Shown one piece after another: positions 1 to 4,746 of a stretch of 5,333 bases of DNA. Made by a program: the position numbers and the translations under genes. The stretch is from NCBI GenBank assembly GCA_020851855.1, contig JADZBY010000279.1, positions 1-5,333 on the forward strand, in the 5' to 3' direction. A model generated the notes under the pieces. That model searched no databases, was not told the DNA's origin, and saw nothing but the letters and a program-made list of their open reading frames with translations. This DNA is from Anaerolineae bacterium (lineage in GTDB: Bacteria > Chloroflexota > Anaerolineae > Aggregatilineales > UBA2796). Numbering within the stretch: the stretch's first letter is position 1; every line of letters begins with the position of its first letter.

Positions 1-40
1 CCGCAAGCAGGGCAATTGCATCAGAATCGACCGGGAGCTG

Positions 41-141
41 CCCCGCGCTTTAGCACGGGGCTGAGCCTACAAAGCCCTGACGGGCTGGAATGCGCCTTCC
101 GCCCGAAGGGCTTCGTAGTTTCAGCCTGGACCTGAAGGTCC
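41..141. repeat. Palindromic interspersed-repeat-like element, non-coding
   Basis: This stretch is a chain of inverted repeats and does not look like coding DNA. Bases 41-60 form a hairpin (CCCCG against CGGGG, continued by GCT/AGC after one C/A mismatch). Arms 59-77 and 108-126 are inverted copies of each other, matching at 16 of 19 positions. Between them lie small hairpins AGCCC-TGAC-GGGCT (73-86) and GCCC-GAA-GGGC (101-111). A perfect 6-base stem, GGACCT/AGGTCC, follows at 128-141. The layout, with the phrase GGCTGAGCCTACAAAGCC near one end, resembles short palindromic repeats scattered in Chloroflexota and some other GC-rich genomes. That family resemblance is from memory. No second copy lies in this window, so its repeated nature is inferred; the inverted symmetry is directly seen. 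Confidence 0.55.
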
Positions 142-198
142 GGGCGCTGCGATCCATCCGGTTCGATGCGATTGCCGCGAGCCTCATCGCGTCTCCAT

Positions 199-226
199 TT
201 GGCGCAGCGGCGGGTTGCGGTAGAAT
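199..226 (+). promoter_or_regulatory. Candidate sigma-70-type promoter for the 269 gene group
   Basis: TTGGCG (199-204) and TAGAAT (221-226) are separated by 16 bases, a plausible -35/-10 pair. The -10 box differs from TATAAT at one position. Transcription would start near 233, giving a leader of about 35 bases before the start codon at 269. It is the best match in the upstream region and lies between the palindromic element and the first gene. The call rests on sequence resemblance alone. Confidence 0.38.
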
Positions 227-268
227 CTGGGTTGATTCAGCCAGCACACAGGGGCGGAGACGAACGGC

Positions 269-1105
269 ATGGCACAACGGCAACGGGGCGCACAACGGGC
301 AGCCGGCCTGCTCATCCTTGCTCTGGCTGTTTTGGCCTCGGCCTGCACCGGCACGGCCACACCCGACGCCACGCAGCCGCCTGGGGGCGGCATCTTCGAG
401 TGGGACCCAACGCCCGGCGCGGTGCTCGTCCGGGTGGACCGCCTGATCGAGAACGAGCCGGCCTACGAGCGCCAAAACCGCGTGCCGCCCTGCACGTTGT
501 TCGGGGATGGCCGCGTCGTGTGGACCAACGCTACGCCGCCCAACGGGGAAGAAGTGCTCGAAGCCTACGTCGGTGAGGGCGCGATCCGGGCCTTCCTCGA
601 ATTTATCGTGCGCGACCAGCAGTTTTATGCCGTGCCCGATTACGCCGCGCAGGAATTGCCGCCCGCCGGCGACGCTGCGCTGACCAGCATCACACTGGCG
701 GTGAACCGTGATGTACACACGGTGCGCAGCTACCGGGAATGGCCCAACAACGTGTACATCGCCATCCTGAACCGCTGCCGCGCCCTGTCGGACAGTCCGG
801 CGCTGCTCGTGCCGACCGGCGCATGGCTCAGCGCCACGGAGACGGCGCGCAATTCGGACATCGCCGAGGTGTACTGGCCGCCCGCCGGGCCGTTCCGCAT
901 GGCCGATCTGGCGGCGTCCGGCGAGGCGCGCTGGGTCGAAGGTCCCGCGCTGGCGCAGTTCTGGACGTACCAGCGCCGCACGCTGGGGCAGGTGAACTGG
1001 CTGGAAGACGACAAAGCTTACCGGGTGGTCATCCAGGCCCCCGGCGTCTCGCGCGATTCGCCGCCCGCACCGCCGAGCGATGCGACGGCGACGAGTGCGC
1101 CATGA
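269..1105 (+). CDS. Predicted lipoprotein of unknown function
   Basis: The 278-residue product starts with a basic segment, then a hydrophobic stretch (about residues 11-25) ending in LASAC, which reads as a lipoprotein signal peptide with Cys26 as the lipidated residue. The -3 position is Ala, not the usual Leu, so the lipobox is acceptable but not ideal. The mature protein begins with a Thr/Pro-rich spacer, continues as a folded-looking domain (about 45-260) and ends in a Pro/Ser/Ala/Thr-rich tail. Besides Cys26 I count two cysteines, at 75 and 170, which could form a disulphide outside the membrane. The ATG at 269 is chosen because GGAG (256-259) lies 9 bases upstream and the signal peptide begins there. 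I do not recognise the domain. A 67-base gap separates it from the c-di-AMP receptor gene. Export and lipidation are inferred; substrate and partner are unknown. Confidence 0.85.
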   Translation: MAQRQRGAQRAAGLLILALAVLASACTGTATPDATQPPGGGIFEWDPTPGAVLVRVDRLIENEPAYERQNRVPPCTLFGDGRVVWTNATPPNGEEVLEAYVGEGAIRAFLEFIVRDQQFYAVPDYAAQELPPAGDAALTSITLAVNRDVHTVRSYREWPNNVYIAILNRCRALSDSPALLVPTGAWLSATETARNSDIAEVYWPPAGPFRMADLAASGEARWVEGPALAQFWTYQRRTLGQVNWLEDDKAYRVVIQAPGVSRDSPPAPPSDATATSAP

Positions 1106-1172
1106 GGCAGGGGCAGATATTCATTCGAATTGCTCACACCGGACGGTTCTGGGTGAGAAGGATAAGGGTCCA

Positions 1173-1499
1173 ATGAAACTTATCGTGGCCACCATTCAGG
1201 ATCAGGACCTGGAATTGACCAGCAGCAGCCTGGCCGAGAAAGGGTATCGCTTCACCATCATCGGCAGCACGGGTGGCTTCTTGCGCCAGGGCAATACGAC
1301 GTTGCTCGTCGGCGTCAACGATGACCAGACCGACGCGGTCATCGAGGTGCTGCGCGCGTCGAGCCAGCGCCGGATGCGCTATGTGCCGCTCGCCACGGGT
1401 ACGACGCCGCACGGCATGACCATGCATAACTATATCGAGGTCGAGGTCGGCGGCGCGACGCTGTTCGTGCTGGACGTGGATTCGTTTGAACAAATCTGA
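1173..1499 (+). CDS. Cyclic-di-AMP receptor, DarA/PstA (DUF970) family
   Basis: The 108-residue product closely matches the small PII-like c-di-AMP receptors known as DarA in Bacillus and PstA in Staphylococcus (about 109 residues). It opens with MKLIVATIQDQD, has the family core TGGFLRQGNTT (33-43), and near the end reads EVEVGGATLFVL followed by FEQI. Against the Bacillus protein as I remember it, ligand-contact positions Arg26, Thr28, Phe36, Leu37 and Asn41 are all present, as are the Phe of TLFVL and the Gln next to the C-terminus; Asn24 is Gly. It should therefore fold as a cytosolic trimer that binds c-di-AMP; the downstream partner is unknown in the family. The start at 1173 has GAGAAGGA (1155-1162) and AAGGG (1164-1168) upstream and begins exactly where the family does. 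An in-frame ATG at 1080 lies inside the lipoprotein gene and is unlikely to be used. A second DUF970 gene follows after 32 bases. Confidence 0.93.
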   Translation: MKLIVATIQDQDLELTSSSLAEKGYRFTIIGSTGGFLRQGNTTLLVGVNDDQTDAVIEVLRASSQRRMRYVPLATGTTPHGMTMHNYIEVEVGGATLFVLDVDSFEQI

Positions 1500-1531
1500 G
1501 TCGGCTTTAAAGAAAGCGGGAAAGAGGACCG

Positions 1532-1801
1532 ATGCAAAAACTCCTTCTGGCGATTGTGACCGCCGAGGCTGTCGATCCGCTCACCCATACGCTGGTGGAT
1601 AACGGCTTTTACGTGACGCAGATCAGCAGCATGGGCGGCTTCTTGCGGCGCGGCAGCGCCACGCTGGTCATCGGCGTGGACGAATCGCGCGTCGCGGATG
1701 CGCTGGCGCTGTTCCGGCAGGTGTGCGAGCCGCTCAGCCACACCGAGGCGCACCCGGCCACGGTGTTCGTGCTGAACGCGGCGCAATTCTTGCAGATTTG
1801 A
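1532..1801 (+). CDS. Shortened DUF970-family paralogue of the c-di-AMP receptor
   Basis: The 89-residue product is a second member of the DarA/PstA family beside a canonical one. It keeps the start (MQKLLLAIV), the core SMGGFLRRGSATLVIGVDE (33-51) and the end (TVFVLNAAQFLQI). Compared with its neighbour it lacks about 20 residues between the GVDE motif and the final strand, where the family has its long variable loop (the B-loop). Positions aligned with ligand contacts have changed: Arg26 is Tyr27 and Asn41 is Ser42. Thr28, Phe36, Leu37 and the near-terminal Gln are kept (as Thr29, Phe37, Leu38, Gln88). The reading frame is intact and a purine-rich AAAGAGGA (1521-1528) precedes the ATG, so it looks like a functional diverged gene and not a pseudogene. 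It may bind another ligand, bind c-di-AMP weakly, or assemble with the first copy; these are inferences. Confidence 0.88.
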   Translation: MQKLLLAIVTAEAVDPLTHTLVDNGFYVTQISSMGGFLRRGSATLVIGVDESRVADALALFRQVCEPLSHTEAHPATVFVLNAAQFLQI

Positions 1802-1845
1802 GGGCGGCAAGCGTGGCGACGGCGGCACGAGCCGTGAATTAGGCG

Positions 1846-2142
1846 ATGTACTCAGACGGTGATGCGCCGGAAAAGCCGAAACGGGCGCGGCGGGCAATGG
1901 AACTGGAAGCGCTGGGCAAAATCTTGCTGGTCGGGGGCGGCGTGGTGTTCGCGCTCGGCGGCGCGCTGGTGCTCGTGAGCCGCCTGCCGGGCATGAGCGG
2001 CTTCCGGTTGTTCGATCTGCCCGGCGATGTGCGCATCCAGACCGGCAACCTGACATGCGTCGTGCCTATCGTGAGCATGATCGTCCTCAGCATCGTGATC
2101 ACCATCATCGTCAACCTGATCATCCGCTTCCTGAACCGCTGA
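1846..2142 (+). CDS. DUF2905 family two-helix membrane protein
   Basis: The 98-residue product has the DUF2905 pattern: a first membrane helix (about residues 24-46, GKILLVGGGVVFALGGALVL), a short loop with the family signature LPGDVRI (58-64), and a second helix (about 73-95, rich in Ile and Val). The family's function is unknown. Members are usually about 65-80 residues; here the N-terminus carries an extra basic and acidic stretch (MYSDGDAPEKPKRARRA). An alternative start at Met18 (ATG at 1897) would give 81 residues, nearer the family norm. Neither start has a strong ribosome binding site: AGG at 1841-1843 is only 2 bases from the first ATG. The stop codon lies 8 bases before queA, so the two are probably co-transcribed. 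DUF2905 genes beside queA are, as I recall, seen in other bacteria. Confidence 0.88.
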   Translation: MYSDGDAPEKPKRARRAMELEALGKILLVGGGVVFALGGALVLVSRLPGMSGFRLFDLPGDVRIQTGNLTCVVPIVSMIVLSIVITIIVNLIIRFLNR

Positions 2143-2150
2143 CGCCCCAC

Positions 2151-3254
2151 ATGGCCGACTCTCCACCCTGGACGCCCGACGACTTCGACTACGCGCTGCC
2201 GCCGGCGCACATCGCGCAGACCGCCGCCGAGCCGCGCGATTCGTCCCGCCTGATGGTGGTGCACCGCCGCGATGGCCGCCTCGAGCACCGCATCTTTCGC
2301 GACCTGCCGGACTATCTGCGGCCCGGCGACGCCCTCGTCCTGAACCAGACGCGCGTCATACCGGCGCGGCTGCACGGCGTCAAAATCCCCAGCGGCGGCG
2401 CGGTGGAAGCGCTGCTCGTGGAGAAGATCACGCCCGTGCGCTGGCTGGCCCTGGTCGGCGGCAAGCGCATCCGCGAAGGTACTAGGCTCACGCTGCGCGC
2501 GCCGGGCGGCGAGCTAGCCGTCGAAGCGCGCGTGGTCGAAGTGCGCGACGGCTCGGACCGCGTATTGGAGTTCGAGCGCGAGATCGAGCCGCTCCTCGAC
2601 ATGCTGGGCGAAACGCCGCTGCCGCCCTACATCCACACGCCGCTGGCCGACCCGGAGCGCTACCAGACCGTGTACGCCCGCGCGCCGGGATCGGTGGCCG
2701 CGCCGACCGCCGGGCTGCATTTTACGCCGGAATTGCTGCTGAAGATTCGGGATATGGGCGTGGCGCTCGTATACTGCACGCTGCACGTCGGGCCGGGCAC
2801 GTTTTTGCCGGTGCGCGCCGAGCAAATCGCCGAGCACCGCCTGCACGCCGAGCGCGCCCAGCTGACCGCCGAGTCCGCCCTGGCGCTGAACCGGACCCGG
2901 CTGCGTGGTGGGCGCATCGTGGCGGTGGGCACGACGAGCGTGCGCACGCTGGAGACTGCCGCGCTGCGCGCGCTGGATAACCCGGCGGACGCGCCGTGCG
3001 GCGACGATGTGGACGCCTGCCCGTGGGGCGCGGTGGCGGCTTTTTCCGGCGCAACGGACCTGTTCATCATGCCCGGCTTCCGCTTCCGGACCGCGGATAT
3101 GATGGTCACGAACTTTCACCTGCCGCGCTCGACGTTGCTCATGCTGGTCAGCGCCTTTGCCGGGCGAGAATTGATGCTGCGCGCCTACGCCGAAGCGCGC
3201 GAGGCGGGCTACCGTTTCTACAGCCTGGGCGATGCGTGCCTGCTGATGGATTAG
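2151..3254 (+). CDS. queA: S-adenosylmethionine:tRNA ribosyltransferase-isomerase QueA
   Basis: QueA transfers and isomerises the ribosyl group of S-adenosylmethionine onto 7-aminomethyl-7-deazaguanine at wobble position 34 of tRNAs with GUN anticodons, giving epoxyqueuosine-tRNA, the penultimate step of queuosine synthesis; it is cytosolic. The 367-residue product shows the family blocks in order: DFDYALPPAHIAQ (11-23) with RDSSRL (29-34), then PGDALVLNQTRVIPARL, SVAAPTAGLHFTPELL (181-196), LHVGPGTFLPVR, HRLHAE (229-234), VGTTSVRTLE (259-268) and TNFHLPRSTLLML (320-332). It ends with YRFYSLGDACLLMD. Bacterial QueA is usually about 340-360 residues; the small excess fits an Ala/Asp/Cys-containing stretch before the ATDLFIMPG block. 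The ATG at 2151 is chosen because homologous sequence begins just after it; the frame opens further upstream, but that part overlaps the DUF2905 gene and resembles nothing. No clear Shine-Dalgarno is visible, which suggests translational coupling to the gene ending 8 bases before. Confidence 0.97.
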   Translation: MADSPPWTPDDFDYALPPAHIAQTAAEPRDSSRLMVVHRRDGRLEHRIFRDLPDYLRPGDALVLNQTRVIPARLHGVKIPSGGAVEALLVEKITPVRWLALVGGKRIREGTRLTLRAPGGELAVEARVVEVRDGSDRVLEFEREIEPLLDMLGETPLPPYIHTPLADPERYQTVYARAPGSVAAPTAGLHFTPELLLKIRDMGVALVYCTLHVGPGTFLPVRAEQIAEHRLHAERAQLTAESALALNRTRLRGGRIVAVGTTSVRTLETAALRALDNPADAPCGDDVDACPWGAVAAFSGATDLFIMPGFRFRTADMMVTNFHLPRSTLLMLVSAFAGRELMLRAYAEAREAGYRFYSLGDACLLMD

Positions 3255-3266
3255 CGCCGTTCAACA

Positions 3267-3420
3267 ACCCTCTCCCTACCCCTCTCCCTTTGGGCGAGGG
3301 GAAAGGCGCTGAAGCGGACGAGGCCTGCCTCGTCCCTACACGGCTTGCGTGATGACAGCGCCGGTTTGCCCGCGTTTCTCCCCGTCTCACTGAGGGAGAA
3401 GGGGCCGGGGGATGAGGGTT
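3267..3420. repeat. Inverted-repeat element with CCCTCTCCC-type ends
   Basis: The left end (3267-3288, AACCCTCTCCCTACCCCTCT and on) and the reverse complement of the right end (3394-3420) share the pattern AACCCTC, TCCC, CCCCT and CTCCC with small insertions. Each end also carries its own hairpin: on the left CCCCTC (3279-3284) pairs with GAGGGG (3296-3301), with an inner CCC/GGG; on the right TTCTCCC (3376-3382) pairs with GGGAGAA (3394-3400). The right end reaches the stop codon of the acetyltransferase gene, and the left end starts 12 bases after the queA stop. The motif resembles C-rich CCCTCTCCC repeats scattered through many environmental bacterial genomes, including Chloroflexota (from memory). 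It has no transposase and could be a short non-autonomous element or two unit repeats in opposite orientation. Confidence 0.6.
3316..3335. repeat. Perfect 8-bp hairpin repeat nested in the inverted-repeat element
   Basis: GGACGAGG and CCTCGTCC form a perfect 8-base stem around a CCTG loop, followed by CTACA. This has the form of another short repeat family (a GAGGC/GCCTC core next to a CCCTACA tail) that I associate with Chloroflexota and cyanobacterial genomes. It lies between the two C-rich ends of the larger element, so one repeat appears to be inserted in, or combined with, another. No T-tract follows it. The stem is seen directly; the family membership is from memory. Confidence 0.5.
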
Positions 3421-3909
3421 TTAGCCCCGCCTGTTGTCAAAATACTGCACGTTGATGCCGTGCGGATTGACCATCTCCCGGAAAGCGCCGCCTGTGTACT
3501 GCCCAATGACCTTGCGCCAGAAGGCAATCGCCGCGACGTTCTTCGGCAGTTGCTCGACGCGCCAGCGGCCCGGAAAGCGCCCGAATAGCTCCCGCGCAAA
3601 CCACGCCCCGACGCCCTTTCGCCGGAAGCGGCGCATCACGAAGAACTCGCGCATGTCCGTATCGTGATCGGCGGGCGGATCGGGCGGCTGGTCGATGATG
3701 GCGAACCCGGCCAGCGCGCCCTCTGCGTGCAAGAGGAACACAGAACGGCCCGGCGCGAACAACTGGCCATCCAGATCGGGCAGGTTGTAGCGCCCGTCCG
3801 CCTCAACATCCCAGTCCATGAAGTCGGTGTAATCGTAGACGTACAGTTGGAGCAGGTTCTCGACCGTCGCGGCGTCCGATTCGCGCGCCTGGGTGATGTG
3901 GAGTTCCAC
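3421..3909 (-). CDS. GNAT family N-acetyltransferase
   Basis: The 162-residue product has the GNAT layout. It opens with HITQARESDAATVENLLQLY (4-23), typical of the first strand and helix. A strand pair around FLLHAEGALAGFAIID (58-73) follows, then EFFVMRRFRRKGVGAWFARE (88-107), containing the acetyl-CoA pyrophosphate loop R-R-K-G-V-G (96-101). The segment KNVAAIAFWRKVIGQY (123-138) is the usual C-terminal Asn...Phe-Trp motif. It should transfer an acetyl group from acetyl-CoA to an amine; the substrate cannot be read from the sequence. It looks closest to the uncharacterised predicted acetyltransferases grouped as COG5628 (from memory). The start is a GTG at 3909, with the purine-rich GGAAAGGGTGGA upstream. 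Only 36 bases separate it from the SH3 gene on the same strand, so they may be co-transcribed although no functional link is evident. Confidence 0.9.
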   Translation of the reverse strand: MELHITQARESDAATVENLLQLYVYDYTDFMDWDVEADGRYNLPDLDGQLFAPGRSVFLLHAEGALAGFAIIDQPPDPPADHDTDMREFFVMRRFRRKGVGAWFARELFGRFPGRWRVEQLPKNVAAIAFWRKVIGQYTGGAFREMVNPHGINVQYFDNRRG

Positions 3910-3945
3910 GGTGCGCCGTCCACCCTTTCCGGAGAAATCAGAGCA

Positions 3946-4746
3946 CTACCGCCCGCGCCGCAGGCTGCTGATGAACAGCCCGGCCAATCCGAGCGCCGCC
4001 AGCCCCATGATCGGCGCGATGGGCGGCAGTCCACCACGGCTGGCCGTCGCCGCGCGTGCGGGCAGCGTCGCCTCGACGAAGGGCGGCGGATAGGTGAAGG
4101 TGGGCAGAATCTCGCCGGAGCCTTGTGGCGCGCCCGGATCGGTGGGCCGCACGAAGACGCCCGTGGCCGAGGCCTGCATGGCGGTGGCCGTGCCCGGCGC
4201 GCCCGGCGTGGCGGTCAGGAAGTCCGCCGTCTGTTGCGCCGCCGCCGTCTCGACGTTGGGCGAGGGCACGGCTTCCAGGCCGATTTCGGGGATGAGGGCC
4301 GGGTCGCCGCCGGAGATGGTCACCACGTCCTCAAAGACCCAGGCCACGCCGCTCGGCGAGCGGTCATAGCGGATTTGCAGCCAGCGCGCGTACCGGCCCG
4401 TGACGGCGAAGAACTGCCCCGGCACGATGCGCGCCAGGATTTCAGCGTCCAGGCTGGGCGCAGAGCGCACGTTGGCCTCGACTTTGGCCTCGATGCGGAT
4501 CAGCGTCGTGTCCGAGGTGGGCGTGCGGCTGGGCGTCATAGAGGGAAACAGCACGTCGGTGGGCGTGCGCGTCACCACGATGAGCGAGAGCGGCGTCAGC
4601 GTCGCGTCCTGGGCGGCGCTGCGGCCCACCATGAGCAACGTGCTCGTCGCGCCGATCAAACCGATGATCAACACGGCGCTGATGGCCGCGAAGAGTCGCC
4701 GTGTGACCGCGCGCGCCGCCTTGCCGTCCTGCATACTGCTCACCAC
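3946..4746 (-). CDS. Membrane-anchored SH3-domain protein with C-terminal hydrophobic segment
   Basis: The 266-residue product has an N-terminal basic segment and hydrophobic helix (about 18-40), which is either a signal peptide ending near SAAQ or a membrane anchor. A Thr/Pro-rich spacer follows, then a bacterial SH3-like domain (about 82-145): it holds the usual EANVRSAPSLDAEILARI opening, the PGQFFAVTGR turn, WLQIRY, and VAWVFEDVV at the end. A long Ala/Thr/Pro linker (about 146-235) leads to a second hydrophobic segment (about 240-260) and a basic tail, RRGR. Bacterial SH3 domains of this kind often bind cell-wall peptides, so a surface or wall-binding role is likely. The gene overlaps the upstream peptidase gene. 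Possible starts are GTG 4746, GTG 4743 (a 4-base GTGA overlap with the peptidase stop) and ATG 4734, which has GGTGA 5 bases upstream; all leave the anchor intact. Confidence 0.85.
   Translation of the reverse strand: MVSSMQDGKAARAVTRRLFAAISAVLIIGLIGATSTLLMVGRSAAQDATLTPLSLIVVTRTPTDVLFPSMTPSRTPTSDTTLIRIEAKVEANVRSAPSLDAEILARIVPGQFFAVTGRYARWLQIRYDRSPSGVAWVFEDVVTISGGDPALIPEIGLEAVPSPNVETAAAQQTADFLTATPGAPGTATAMQASATGVFVRPTDPGAPQGSGEILPTFTYPPPFVEATLPARAATASRGGLPPIAPIMGLAALGLAGLFISSLRRGR
4740..4744 (-). promoter_or_regulatory. Possible ribosome binding site for the ATG at 4734
   Basis: On the minus strand GGTGA lies 5 bases before the ATG at 4734. The same bases contain the TGA stop of the peptidase gene and possible GTG starts at 4746 and 4743. 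The arrangement suggests that the SH3 gene is translated by ribosomes finishing the peptidase gene. It favours 4734 as a serious alternative start but does not settle the choice. Confidence 0.35.

Larger units (their letters stand above)
1..268. other. Intergenic region upstream of the lipoprotein gene
   Basis: No convincing gene lies here. Open frames crossing it on both strands are antisense or out-of-frame shadows of the lipoprotein gene, or run through the palindromic element. Bases 1-40 show nothing recognisable. Bases 41-141 hold the palindromic element. Bases 165-193 can form an 8-pair stem (one G-T wobble) with a 13-base loop, just upstream of a candidate promoter at 199-226. The upstream neighbour is outside the window, so it is unknown whether the group starting at 269 is the beginning of an operon. 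Confidence 0.6.
3255..3420. other. Convergent intergenic region between queA and the acetyltransferase gene
   Basis: Two gene groups face each other here, and nearly all of the 166 bases are repeat sequence. Hairpins occur at 3279-3301, 3316-3335 and 3376-3400. None is followed by a convincing run of T in either direction, so I cannot call a classical intrinsic terminator, although these stems could still slow or end transcription from both sides. I see no gene here; the open frames crossing it are extensions or shadows of neighbouring genes. Confidence 0.7.

Noticed and set aside
50..718. Long minus-strand open frame opposite the lipoprotein gene
   Set aside because: It is antisense to a gene with a clear signal peptide and ribosome binding site, runs through the palindromic element, and its Arg/Ala/Gly-rich product is typical of a shadow frame in GC-rich DNA.
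1106..1172. Internal promoter in the AT-richer patch around 1116-1133, with the palindrome ATTCGAAT at 1123-1130
   Set aside because: I found no convincing pair of -35 and -10 boxes with proper spacing. The palindrome is only 8 bases and may be chance, so I did not list it as a feature.
2055..2150. Upstream extension of queA to an earlier ATG
   Set aside because: The extension overlaps the DUF2905 gene in another frame, is His/Arg-rich, and has no place in QueA proteins, whose conserved sequence begins just after the ATG at 2151.
2514..3119. Minus-strand open frames opposite queA
   Set aside because: queA is strongly supported by family motifs along its whole length; these frames are His/Arg/Ala-rich shadows.
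3279..3335. Intrinsic terminator after queA
   Set aside because: The hairpins are strong but are followed by AAAGG and CTACA, with no T-tract, so a classical terminator cannot be supported.
3255..3420. CRISPR array or tRNA gene in the junction
   Set aside because: The repeats are inverted and irregular with no evenly spaced direct repeats, and no cloverleaf or tRNA-like conserved bases are visible.
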